From contig BSQZ01000013.1 of NCBI GenBank assembly GCA_033239005.1, positions 9,875,782 through 9,939,781 on the forward strand: 64,000 nt of DNA, given 5' to 3'. The stretch is from Lamellibrachia satsuma. Its lineage: Eukaryota > Annelida > Polychaeta > Sabellida > Siboglinidae. This document shows, piece by piece, positions 1 through 12,946 of the stretch. Position 1 is the stretch's first letter. Every line of letters begins with the position of its first letter. A program made the position numbers and the translations under genes. The notes beneath the pieces are model-generated. The model saw only the letters and a program-made list of their open reading frames with translations, was not told the origin of the DNA and made no database searches.

Positions 1-545
1 GAACTGGGCTAATTGTCCCAATGTTGTAGAAGGGAGATGCGCAAGACCTGGGAAATACAGAGGCATCGCATTTCTAAGTCACATCATGAAGCTGCTAGAG
101 AGGACCCTGGATGGGAGGATCAGAAAGAGAGTAGAGCAAGAATTCGGGGAAGAACAACAGGGATTCAGAAAGGGAACAGGAACGACTGATGGGATGTTTG
201 CATTAAGACAGCTGGTAGAGAAATGATTGGAGATGCATGGGAGATTGGCAATGGGATTTGTGGACTTTCTCAGGAATATGGTGTATGCAGACGATTTGGC
301 CAAAATAGCAGAGAACAAACAAGAACTACAGGAACTGTTGGAGGAATGGAAGGGGGCGTTCAAGAAGCACGGACGTGGGTTGGACACCAGAGAGAGGAGC
401 TGACAATCAGTTTGGAAAGTAGGGAGATCAAGCAAGTGGATGGCTTTGTGTACCTTAGATGAAAGGTTATGGAGGATGGGCATTCAGAGGTAGAAGTGAG
501 ATGTCGTATACAAGCGGGTGCTAATGTTTGGAGAAAGGTAGAGGG
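1..545 (+). pseudogene. RTE-like reverse transcriptase fragment, copy 1
   Basis: It encodes the RT fragment GKYRGIAFLSHIMKLLERTL, QQGFRKG, TTDGMFALRQLVEK, then a stop (TGA where copy 2 has TGG, 226-228), GFVDF-LRNMVYADDLAKIA and the following helix. The segment between the first catalytic Asp block and the YADD box is deleted. Similarity ends at gagggagtcat (about 551). Confidence 0.85.
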
Positions 546-2788
546 AGTCATTATTTATCGAAGATTATTCGTCCACATTTCCACCACTGTCTCTAGTTGT
601 GTACTCATTTATAGCTGAGTGAACTGTGGTAATGTGGGGAAAAATTGCCAAAGCTTTGATACGGCAGCAAGAGGGTTTGAACCAGGGTTGCTTCAGCTGA
701 CAAAAATAAGCAGACATTCTCACCGAGTCGGTTGACATCCATCTAGCCGGACGCATTGTGAGGCACACATCAAACATAACAATATAAACCACAGACAACT
801 GTCATTGCCACGGTTGTTATTGTCATTTGGGCATTGCCACTGTCATCATTGTCACATCTGTCAATACTACTGCCGCTGTTTACTCCCCAAATGAGCTGCC
901 ACGCGAACCCACACCAACAGTGCAAACACAACACAAGGGAGTCATTTGACTGCATTATTTAATTTGTTTCAATGAACAGGTAATCTCTGAAGCCATAATC
1001 CTACAGACTAGTTGGTATTTCTATGTTGTATAAACAACAGCTCAGGCATTGAACATTTGACATACAGAGCACTTTTTAAGGAGCACGGTGTGAAAGTGGA
1101 TTCACAGGTCAGACAACGATTTCATAATCTGCTGAAGGTACTGCTCACTTCAAAGAATTTTTTTAATGGTATGTGAAAGTGAATCTAACAACACTAATTA
1201 TTAAAAGAATTACGAACATTTGATTGTGCATTTAATAAATAAAAAAAATTGCTTTAAACAGAATGATTACGTATTCTCGACATAAAAATATGCATGTGTC
1301 GTTACAATTAGGATACCAGAATAATTGCTTTCCAGAGAAGTTGAGGTGGATTTTGAACGAACATTTCTGCCATGGGTTGAAATGTAAAACACTTTGAGCA
1401 ATCTCAAGGACTGGATACAACGAAAGCATTGTTCCTGTCTGTTTGCCTGCCTTCCCGCTTTCCACCTGTCTGCTTCCATCCCCGCCTCCCTCCCTCATCC
1501 ATGCGTGTGTGCGTGATTGGGAGTCCAGTGTAAGGGAGTGTCCTTTTCTGCCTACATTTACAGCAGAACACGGAACGCACACTAACTGATGCGTACTATT
1601 ATTTTTGTGTGTAAACGTGTTAAAAAAAAATTGCTGTAAACAGAACGATTACGTATCCTCAATAGAACAACACGCATGTGTCGATGAAATTAGGATACCA
1701 GAATAATTGCGATATAGAAATTGCACTTCTAAGTGAGGATTACAACGTCATTCACGGCGTTGACAAGTGTCAAGGCGTGGTGCTACTAAAGATTATCTGA
1801 TGCAAAGAGGACAACGCCGTCCGTGCGCATGGACAATGCCTGTCGGGGTTCGTTGATTACCTCCGCCAGCACAGACAAAGGGTGTTAATTCCTGTCCACC
1901 AGCCAGCATGCAGGGAATTCTTGCTTTTAGCATGTAGTATATAGCAATCCTTGCGAAGTTGGTGCTTCTGCTAATGAAGCGACAAATGGCATACTGTGTG
2001 GGGTCTATCATGACTGAAGAACGACCAATTGGAGAAATATGGACAGTGTGGAAGACAGCATTTCGTGTGCTATATCCGTGTTGACTTGCATGATATCTGA
2101 GTCAACATACGTTGTATGTCCATAGCACACACTGCTTGCTTCCTGTGGTGTTGTCTGTAAAAGCTGATAGCAGCTAAATAGGTAGAAGTGCATTGCGTTG
2201 ACAGCCAGTCGGACGAAATGGGTGAACAAAGAAATGCTTCGACACAGCTACTATGAAAACAAAAGGTGCATTATAAACAACGAATTTGTGACCTAAAAGA
2301 ATGCGGATGGTTTATGCATAAACGTCATTTGGTTTTGTAGATAAATAATATCTATACTACACAGTACACATATTTGATATGGTGTTAATTTGGATACATA
2401 TTTCGAGGATGGCTCTACGAACCTTTCTGCTGGCATTCTACATACGATTGTACATTTCATATGGAGTAGTGATAAATGTATAGGGACAGATTAATTGCTA
2501 GTGACAACTATCTTTTTCTGCTTCTGATGCAGCTCATGACTGTATATTAGCTGCATGAAAATGTGGCTAGTCTGTTGCTGGCAGGGAGACACTTTCTAAG
2601 CGTTTTGACTGACAAAGTAACGGCAGTGGGAACTGCTAGATGCATAGATAATAAACAGACATACCAGTTAACACAACTGTTCGATGATACTATTGGCCAT
2701 ATAATAAACCTTTTCCACTTGGAGTGTGTTGTATTCCTTAGGCAGGGTTATGTAGGTTTATCGATACTCGACCGATGCTGTAGTAGAC

Positions 2789-2824
2789 GCCATCTTAGAG
2801 TGATCACTTCCGGCGCATGCGCAT
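2789..2824 (+). promoter_or_regulatory. YY1 / ETS / NRF1-like motif cluster, copy 1
   Basis: Within 36 bases: gccatctt (YY1 core, minus), acttccgg (ETS/GABP core, minus) and the palindromic gcgcatgcgc (NRF1). In known animal promoters this trio marks TATA-less housekeeping promoters; here no gene is attached. Confidence 0.4.
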
Positions 2825-3047
2825 AATTTCCACCAATAAATCTGCATAAATGAATACCAATAACATAGACTAGTAATATTATTTATGCATGTTATACACT
2901 TTGCTCCATTACAACATGAACTATGCTATTTACGAAACATTCTAATTAACTAAATTGTTTAATTAGTAAATGTTATGTCAGATAAATGTAAAGTGAACAC
3001 GTTTCAAGAGTTCACACCATAAATTCACCTAACAAGGGTGTACCTAC

Positions 3048-3055
3048 TATATAAA
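3048..3055 (+). promoter_or_regulatory. TATA-box-like word
   Basis: tatataaa followed by cgggtagtcg; conserved at about 10004-10011. No open frame follows within 300 bases, so it may be a leftover transposon promoter. Confidence 0.2.
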
Positions 3056-6000
3056 CGGGTAGTCGTTTTGTCATAAGAGGTTGCTAGCTCAACACATAGG
3101 GGTTGTCAGTAGTTTGGGTGGAGAACTACAACGGTCTGGGGGCCGAAAAACCTCTCCCCTGAGAGCTGCTCGAATGCAACTATAAGAGATTCGGTGACTG
3201 TGGATTGGTCTCTCCACCGACCGATAGGAGGTGCAACCAAATGGCTATAATGGCTAAGTGTCACTCACGTCATTGGTCTCTTATTTTTTAAACAAAAGAA
3301 TATCGATCATTACATATTCAGATTCAGTTCATTATTCTCGATTCGCATTAGTTGATCAATCGGCATCAGTTTTATTGTCATCGTACCAAACGTCTGTCAA
3401 TCCTTAATCATTTTCATGCAAATTATTATGCTGATGTCCTTCCTTGCATTTTAGTAACTCAATGCTTTCATTATATCACTCTACGTCACTCCCAAAGATA
3501 GTGTTTTATGGCACTCTTGCACATATGCAAATTTGTTCTCTTCGAAGAACAGCCAGGTCACACTGTTAAGCTAATGCTTTCCACAGGTTTTGATTTTACT
3601 GTGCTTCTCTACATGCAATCTAAAGACTGACACATAAGGAAACGTCTTGCAACATATTGTGCACACTTAATCGATTCATATAGACATGCAACATTTACCC
3701 TACCAATAATAACAAACTCGGATTTACTTGCATTTAACTTTAATGTGGTCTCTGTCATCCAATGGAAGATTTTGTGGAAACGATCCCTGAGCTAGTTTTG
3801 GAAGTGATTTGTATCTCGTGTAGACAAAATAGAATAGGTCTGTGATTTATTTGCATACACTTGGTGATCCAAGTTGTGACGTTGGATAACTGAGCCAAGT
3901 AGAGTAGCGTAGAGAGTGAAACACCCTGAGGAACACTACGTGAAGTAGGGAGCGCAGCTGAGAAACAATTCGCTATCTTCATTCTTTTGTATATATCAGT
4001 TAAATATGATGAGAACCAGATCTGTGCCAGTTATGCCACACCACATTGACATGCTTTTAATAAGTCGTCCTTTGACCAATGGTATCAAATGCGGCAGATA
4101 GCCTCAGCAACGAAATGGTCTCTTTCTATACACTGCTTGGACCCACTACCCAGTGTCTGGATCCACTCAAGTATGCATGGTTCACTGAATGGCATAAATT
4201 CAGTCTTTATTATTTGCTGTGTCACCAGTACTGTCCGCACTTTTGCCAAATTCACTTTCCCTCATAGTACTGAAACAAAATTAATTGTGTAATATTAATT
4301 CAGTCTAATTACCATACAATTTTTGAGGCTCAGCGGGATTGAGAGACTTTACATGAAACCTCCAATAATCTGTATATCTGGACAGAGGTCTTTAAAAACA
4401 AAGGCGCTAAAATACGAATAGATGGAACGTGATATGTCTTTGGCATGATTTCATCAATTATAGCAAAACCGAATTCATTAATTTTCCCTTTGTGTGTGGA
4501 GTGATATACACAGAAGTTTTCATTTCAACCTCCCTAAGGTCAATAAATTAATGGGACAGATTATCTACAGTCTCTGTTAATGGAGGCCATGCGAATATGT
4601 TAAAAAACAAAATTTACAAATATCTTGTTACGCTTAGATGTAAGAAAAACGGTATTGTTAAATGCTTCCTTTTCTGTCTGAATCAACCAATGGTTGCATT
4701 TCAAAAATATATAATTCTAACTCGACCAAACATTACATCTATATTACAGATAGCTATATTACGTAAGAACAATACCAACATGTAAATGAGCAACACATAT
4801 GTTGAATCATGGTGGAATGATAGGATGAATTTTCGAAGCAGTATGCCGACGACCATGGGAGGATGAACATTTGCAGTAGGAAGCATACCCCAAAAAGCCA
4901 TATTGGTGCACTCTGGGGCAAGACAGCCACCCATATACCTGGCGCATTTCGCCCTGATCGCCCTGACAGTTCATGGTAAAGTCAGTTTAGGTTGTCCAAC
5001 CATGCATAACATACGGAGTTATGTACCACATTGGTTCGTCCAACCCAAAAAACTTTGCCTGAATAATAATACATACAAACACATATGCAAATATTATTAT
5101 AGTACACAGGCTATAATAGTTGTCAAGTAAAAATGGAGTTTGCAAATAAAATATACCTTCCCATTCATAAATTGATGAAATATTATAAAATTGTTCCATG
5201 CGCATATTTGCACACTGACTGGGTGTGGTAGTGTTTGAATGTTTAGTGTCATTGTAAAATTACAACAAATGCCTCTTTCCTTTGTTTACAGGTGATACAA
5301 CTGAGAAAAGACTAATAAGTTATCGTATTCAATATAAGCAGGATGCATGTAATTCCAAAAACAATTCCCCGAATGCGGCGGTGCGCATAGAGTTGCACGA
5401 GTCATGGTATGTTCGCTGACCCTCCTGATTGTATCCTTACCAATATTATCTAGACAATATCTCATCACTAACTCCACGGACAATATTCCAGAAATACTGT
5501 TTATGAGACAGCATCTCTTCATAAGTATATCCTGGATATTATTCTGCTACTGCATTACACACAGAATGTCTGCAAATTGTCCACTTTTCGAGGTTGATTG
5601 CGGCTGTGTTTGCATATGAAAGCCTATAATTGAATTACGGTTAGTTGATAGTAAGTTATTATCACATCAGTAAACAATACAATTTGCTGGCAAACTAACT
5701 TGATTAAATAAACATTTTAAGGTGGCTCCTCGAATGTGAATTTGATTTCTTTTCCTACATAAAAGCATTCGTCTTCACATAACGGGCGGGTCATGTCTCA
5801 GAAAAAGGTGTTCCCAGTTTTCCAATAAAACAGCAGGAACAACAACTATAGTTATCCACATTTCGACACGGACATCACTTTGTAGCGCAGCACAGTGCAA
5901 GGTAAAGGCAAAATTAATTTTTTTTATTACGTAACCGAATATATTCCAATTTACTGGAATATCTAATTCTTGTAATTCTAGATCCTGTCAATGTGACTTA

Positions 6001-6951
6001 CCTAAGTTGTTACTGCGGATATACTGAAGGTGTGGTTCCATCCAGTGTGCTGGTCATGGCAAGGAATCAGGTCACGTTCCACGTATGTACATGGTTATAC
6101 TCAGAGCACACTGCAAACACAGCAGTGAGCTACAGTAATTAACTTTCCTTTATTCAAGCACCTGTTACTGATAAGCCGCGTCGTATCAAACGAAAGCTGA
6201 TATGGTCATAATCAATGCTTCAATTTGGATTACTTGAAAAGAAAACTAAGCTTTTACTTGTATATTTTATATAACTGTCGATGTCATATAGTAAGTAGTA
6301 TATGTGATTGATGGCCCACTGAAAATCATGCCATAAACGTGACATGGTCACCATCATGAAACGAAGTTTTTCCAGGTATATTTTAATGTTTTCCCCAGAA
6401 ATATACCTGGGAATTGGACCTACCAGAGACGAGATGCTTCGCTGACAGCATCACTTTGGTGATGTGACTGGTGTGTACGGTGAATGTCTGGAAGAGCTGT
6501 GGGCCTGTCCCACTTACTCTTGGTGCTGCACAGCTCCCGAAACTGTCCAGTAGGCTATCTCAATCCATTTCCAACTCAGGGCTGAAAACAATCAAGAAAT
6601 GTACAATGCCTAAACTGCCCTGCTTCACAGGAGCAACTTGCACATTAGCGTAACAAATATAATCAACACATCTAAATGAGACGTCTTAAGTGCAGTTTCT
6701 GTTAATTAGTCAATATTTATAACTTTTAGTTTAAACATTCTAGTCAAATGTAGCAAGCAGGGAGATTGTTTTGGGGGGTGATATAGACACTGAGGGGTGT
6801 GATACTCTTCCCACAATCTAGTTTTCAAAATGTGTATTCAGACATTGAAAACTACATATTCTGTGTACTCTATCTAACCTATAAAGAAGTGTATGTTGGT
6901 CTGTCTGTAGTGATTACATGTACAAGGAAAGGTAATGTACCAGACGAGTAG

Positions 6952-7497
6952 TGAACTGGGCTAATTGTCCCAATGTTGTAGACGGGAGATGCGCAAGACC
7001 TGGGAAATACAGAGGCATCGCATTTCTAAGTCACATCATGAAGCTGCTAGAGAGGACCCTGGATGGGAGGATCAGAAAGAGAGTAGAGCAAGAATTCGGA
7101 GAAGAACAACAGGGATTCAGAAAGGGAAAAGGAACGACTGATGGGATGTTTGCATTAAGACAGCTGGTAGAGAAATGGTTGGAGATGCATGGGAGATTGG
7201 CAATGGGATTTGTGGACCTTCTCAGGAATATGGTGTATGCAGACGATTTGGCCAAAATAGCAGAGAACAAACAAGAACTACAGGAACTGTTGGAGGAATG
7301 GAAGGGGGCGTTCAAGAAGCACGGACGTGGGTTGGACACCAGAGAGAGCAGCTGACAATCAGTTTGGAAAGTAAGGAGATCAAGCAAGTGGATGGCTTTG
7401 TGTACCTTAGATGAAAGGTTATGGAGGATGGGCATTCAGAGGTAGAAGTGAGACGTCGTATACAAGCGGGTGCTAATGTTTGGAGAAAGGTAGAGGG
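6952..7497 (+). pseudogene. RTE-like reverse transcriptase fragment, copy 2
   Basis: As copy 1 but with the Trp codon intact, so 134 codons stay open (GKYRGIAFLSHIMKLLER ... MVYADDLAKIAENKQELQEL). It carries the same internal deletion and the same 3' breakpoint. Confidence 0.85.
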
Positions 7498-9744
7498 AGT
7501 CATTATTTATCGAAGATTATTCGTCCACATTTCCACCACTGTCTCTAGTTGTGTACTCATTTATAGCTGAGTGAACTGTGGTAATGTGGGGAAAAATTGC
7601 CAAAGCTTTGATACGGCAGCAAGAGGGTTTGAACCAGGGTTGCTTCAGCTGACAAAAATAAGCAGACATTCTCACCGAGTCGGTTGACATCCATCTAGCC
7701 GGACGCATTGTGAGGCACACATCAAACATAACAATATAAACCACAGACAACTGTCATTGCCACTGTTGTTATTGTCATTTGGGCATTGCCACTGTCATCA
7801 TTGTCACATCTGTCAATACTACTGCCGCTGTTTACTCCCCAAATGAGCTGCCACGCGAACCCACACCAACAGTGCAAACACAACACAAGGGAGTCATTTG
7901 ACTGCATTATTTAATTTGTTTCAATGAACAGGTAATCTCTGAAGCCATAATCCTACAGACTAGTTGGTATTTCTATGTTGTATAAACAACAGCTCAGGCA
8001 TTGAACATTTGACATACAGAGCACTTTTTAAGGAGCACGGTGTGAAAGTGGATTCACAGGTCAGACAACGATTTCATAATCTGCTGAAGGTACTGCTCAC
8101 TTCAAAGAATTCTTTTAATGGTATGTGAAAGTGAATCTAACAACACTAATTATTAAAAGAATTACGAACATTTGATTGTGCATTTAATAAATAAAAAAAA
8201 TTGCTTTAAACAGAATGATTACGTATTCTCGACATAAAAATATGCATGTGTCGTTACAATTAGGATACCAGACTAATTGCTTTCCAGAGAAGTTGAGGTG
8301 GATTTTGAACGAACATTTCTGCCATGGGTTGACATGTAAAACACTGAGCAATCTCAAGGACTGGATACAACGAAAGCATTGTTCCTGTCTGTTTGTCTGC
8401 CTTCCCGCTTTCCACCTGTCTGCTTCCATCCCCGCCTCCCTCCCTCATCCATGCGTGTGTGCGTGATTGGGAGTCCAGTGTAAGGGACTGTCCTTTTCTG
8501 CCTACATTTACAGCAGAACACGGAACGCACACTAACTGATGCGTACTATTATTTTTGTGTGTAAACGTGTTAAAAAAAAATTGCTGTAAGTAGAACGATT
8601 ACGTATCCTCAATAGAACAACACGCATGTGTCGATGAAATTAGGATACCAGAATAATTGCGATATAGAAATTGCGCTTCTAAGTGAGGATTACAACGTCA
8701 TTCACGGCGTTGACAAGTGTCAAGGCGTGGTGCTGCTAAAGATTATCTGATGCAAAGAGGACAACGCCGTCCGTGCGCATGGACAATGCCTGTCGGGGTT
8801 CGTTGATTACCTCCGCCAGCACAGACAAAGGGTGTTAATTCCTGTCCACCAGCCAGCATGCAGGGAATTCTTGCTTTTAGCATGTAGTATATAGCAATCC
8901 TTGCGAAGTTGGTGCTTCTGCTAATGAAGCGACAAATGGCATACTGTGTGGGGCCTATCATGACTGAAGAACGACCAATTGAAGAAATATGGAGGAGTGT
9001 GCAAGACAGCCTTTCGTGTGCTATATCCGTGTTGACTTGCATGATATCTGAGTCAACATACGTTGTATGTCCATAGCACACAGTGCTTGCTTCCTGTGGT
9101 GTTGTCTGTAAAAGCTGATAGCAGCTAAATAGGTAGAAGTGCATTGCGTTGACAGCCAGTCGGACGAAATGGGTGAACAAAGAAATGCTTCGACACAGCT
9201 ACTATGAAAACAAAAGGTGCATTATAAACAACGAATTTGTGACCTAAAAGAATGCGGATGGTTTATGTATAAACGTCATTTGGTTTTGTAGATAAATAAT
9301 ATCTATACTACACAGTACACATATTTGATATGGTGTTAATTTGGATACATATTTCGAGGATGGCTCTACGAACCTTTCTGCTGGCATTCTACATACGATT
9401 GTACATTTCATATGGAGTTGTGATAAATGTATAGGGACAGATTAATTGCTAGTGACAACTATCTTTTTCTGCTTCTGATGCAACTCATGACTGTATATTA
9501 GCTGCATGAAAATGTGGCTAGTCTGTTGCTGGCAGGGAGACGAGACACTTTCTAAGCGTTTTGACTGACAAAGTAACGGCAGTGGGAACTGCTAGATGCA
9601 TAGATAATAAACAGACATACCAGTTAACACAACTGTTCGATGATACTATTGGCCATATAATAAACCTTTTCCACTTGGAGTGTGTTGTATTCCTTAGGCA
9701 GGGTTATGTAGGTTTATTGATACTCGACCGACGCTGTAGTAGAC

Positions 9745-9780
9745 GCCATCTTAGAGTGATCACTTCCGGCGCATGCGCAT
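9745..9780 (+). promoter_or_regulatory. YY1 / ETS / NRF1-like motif cluster, copy 2
   Basis: The same three motifs are unchanged in the second unit, although single-base differences occur close by. Confidence 0.4.
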
Positions 9781-12514
9781 AATTTCCACCAATAAATCTG
9801 CATAAATGAATACCAATAATATAGACTAGTAATATTATTTATGCATGTTATACACTTTGCTCCATTACAACATGAACTATGCTATTTAAGAAACATTCTA
9901 ATTAACTAAATTGTTTAATTAGTAAATGTTATGTCAGATAAATGTAAAGTGAACACGTTTCAAGAGTTCACACCATAAATTCACCTAACAAGGGTGTACC
10001 TACTATATAAACGGGTAGTCGTTTTGTCATAAGAGGTTGCTAGCTCAACACATAGGGGTTGTCAGTAGTTTGGGTGGAGAACTACAACGGTCTGGGGGCC
10101 GACAAACCTCTCCCCTGAGAGCTGCTCGAATGCAACTATAAGAGATTCGGTGACTGTGGATTGGTCTCTCCACCGACCGATAGGAGGTGCAACCAAATGG
10201 CTATAATGGCTAAGTGTCACTCACGTCATTGGTCTCTTATTTTTTAAACAAAAGAATATCGATCATTACATATTCTCTACGCTACTCTACTTGGCTCAGT
10301 TATCCAACGTCACAACTTGGATCACCAAGTGTATGCAAATAAATCACAGACCTATTCTATTTTGTCTACACGAGAAACAAATCACTTCCAAAACTAGCTC
10401 AGGGATCGTCTCCACAAAATCTTCCATTGGATGACAGAGACCACATTAAAGTTAAATGCAAGTAATTGAATTTGATTTCTTTTCCTACATAACGTAAGAA
10501 CAATACCAACATGTAAATGAGCAACACATATGTTGAATTATGGTGGAATGATAGGATGAACATTCGAAGCAGTATGCCGACGACCATGGGAGGATTAACA
10601 TTTGCAGTAGGAAGCATACCCCAAAAAGCCATGTTGGTGCACTCTGGGGCAGGACAGCCACCCATATACCTGGCGCATTTCGCCCTGATCGCCCTGACAG
10701 TTCATGGTAAAGTCAGTTTAGGTTGTCCAACCATGCATAACATACGGAGTTATGTACCACATTGGTTCGTCCAACCCAAAAAAACTCTGCCTGAATAATA
10801 ATACATACAAACACATATGCAAATATTATTATAGTACACAGGCTATAATAGTTGTCAAGTAAAAATGGAGTTTGCAAATAAAATATACCTTCCCATTCAT
10901 AAATTGATGAAATATTATAAAATTGTTCCATGCGCATATTTGCACAGTGACTGGTTGTGGTAGTGTTTGAATGTTTAGTGTCATTGTAAAATTACAACAA
11001 ATGCCTCTTTCCTTTGTTTACAGGTGATACAATTGAGAAAAGACTAATAAGTTATCGTACTCAATATAAGCAGGATGCATGTAATTCCTAAAAAAAATTC
11101 CCCGAATGTAGCGGTGCGCAAAAGAATTGCACGAGTCATGGTATGTTCGCTGACCCTCCTGATTGTATCCTTACCAATAAAGGTAAAGGCAAAGGCAAAA
11201 TTAATTTTTTTTTATTACGTAACCGAATATATTCTAATTTACTGGAATATCTAATTCTTGTAATTCTAGATCCTGTCAATGTGACTTACCTAAGTTGTTA
11301 CTGTGGATATACTGAAGGTGTGGTTCCATCCAGTGTGCTGGTCATGGCAAGGAATCAGGTCACGTTCCACGTATGTACATGGTTATACTCAGAGCACACT
11401 GCAAACACAGCAGTGAGCTACAGTGATTAACTTTCCTTTATTCAAGCACCTGTTACTGATAAGCCGCGTCGTATCAAAAGAAAGCTGATATGGTCATAAT
11501 GAATGCTTCAATTTGGATTACTTGAAAAGAAAACCAAGCTTTTACTTGTATATTTTATATAACTGTCGATGTCATATAGTGGTATATGTGATTGATGGCC
11601 CACTGAAAATCATGCATAAACGTGACATGGTCACCATCATGAAACAAAGCTTTTTCAGGTATATTTTAATATTTTCCCCAGAAATATACCTGGGAATTGG
11701 ACCTACCAGAGACGATATGCTTCGCTGAAAACATCACTTTGGTGATGTGAATGGTGTGTACGGTGAATGTCTGGAAGAGCTGTGGACCCTGTCCCACTGA
11801 CTCTTTGTGCTGCACAGCTCCTGAAATTGTCCAGTAGGCTATTTCAATCCATTTCCAACTCAGGGCTGCAAACAGTCAAGAAATCTACAATGCCTAAACA
11901 GCCCTGCTTCACAGGAGCAACTTGCACATTAGCGTAACAAATATAATCAACACATCTAAATGAGACGTCTTAAGTGCAGTTTCTATGAATTAGTCAATAT
12001 ATATAACTTTTAGTTTAAATATTCTAGTCAAATGTAGCAAGCAGGGAGATTGTTTTGGGGGTGATATAGACACTGAGGGGTGTGATACTGTTCCTACTAT
12101 GGTCTATGCCCTTCATACTCAGCGGGAACTTCTGCATTTGTGTAGGTAGGAAGCAGAAACAATAACATCAGCTTTAGTTTTCAGTATGTGTATGCAGACA
12201 TTGAAAACTACATATTCTGTGTACTCTATCTACCCTATAAAGAAGTGTATGTTGGTCTGTCTGTAGTGATTACATGTATGAGGAAAAGTAATGTACCAGA
12301 CGAGTAGCGAACAGGGCTAAATGTCCCAATGTTGTAGAAGAAAGGAGATGCGTAAGACCTGGGAAATACAGAGGCGTCGCATTTCTAAGTCACATCATGA
12401 AACTGCTAGAGAGGACCCTGGATGGGAGGATCAGAAAGAGAGTAGAGCAAGAATTCGGGGAAGAACAACAGGGATTCAGAAAGGGAAAAGGAACGACTGA
12501 TGGGATGTTTGCAT

Positions 12515-12946
12515 CAGGGTTGTTTGATTTAAATCATTGATTTACATCATGATTTAAATCATTGATTTACATCATGATTTAAATCGCTCCAAAAAAATCA
12601 TTGATTTATGATTTTTTTTTTTTGACTTCCGGTTTTTTAATCGCTGATTTATATGAATTTAACACAAATAGTTGTTTACAAGCATCAAGATCAACAAAGT
12701 TTTGTGTGTTTTTTAATACAAAAGCACAAAGTGCGCACACTTGTGTAGATTATATATCAGGAGGGCGGGTTATAAGTAGGTGAACATTGTTGGACTCTCG
12801 ATAAGCCAATGGCTTCCTTGTCCACTTGCCATCTGGGCCTTTGGCTTGGATGGCAAATCTTGTTAAATCTTGTTAAAGCTCTATTGACACCAGATAGCCT
12901 GATAGTAAAATATTTTATGACATTGTGTATGCCAGTATATTTCAAT
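12515..12946. mobile_element. 432-bp composite insertion flanked by 51-bp direct repeats
   Basis: Positions 12464-12514 and 12947-12997 are identical and bracket the insert. The insert begins cagggttgtttgatttaaat with tandem atttaaatcattgatttaca units (12527-12590). It also contains a short CR1-like LINE 3' end (12786-12886) with its cttgttaaat tail. Confidence 0.8.
12786..12886 (+). mobile_element. Short CR1-like LINE 3' end
   Basis: It shares attgttggactctcgataag and the final cttgttaaatcttgttaaa with the LINE ending at 20278. Confidence 0.85.

Larger units (their letters stand above)
1..6951 (+). repeat. 6.95-kb tandem unit, copy 1
   Basis: It begins at the window edge with an RT fragment and ends where the same RT fragment restarts at 6952. 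No intact gene. Contents: RT fragment (1-545), AT-rich sequence, a promoter-like motif cluster (2789-2824), a TATA-like word (3048-3055), and sequence shared with 20911-21110. The true left edge may lie before base 1. Confidence 0.93.
6952..12308 (+). repeat. 6.95-kb tandem unit, copy 2 (rearranged, about 5.4 kb)
   Basis: More than 95% alike to copy 1 by eye over 6952-10260 (1-3310). Then 10275-10465 is the reverse complement of 3727-3920. About 25 bases matching 5738-5762 follow, and the copy rejoins copy 1 at 4761. A further 450-bp gap corresponds to 5447-5900. An extra roughly 75 bases (12104-12180) is not in copy 1. Confidence 0.93.

Noticed and set aside
664..790. tRNA-like box B (ggttcaaaccc, minus strand) with a possible box A, suggesting a SINE
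   Set aside because: Box A is poor and about 75 bases away; no cloverleaf could be drawn and no other copies were seen outside the duplicated unit.
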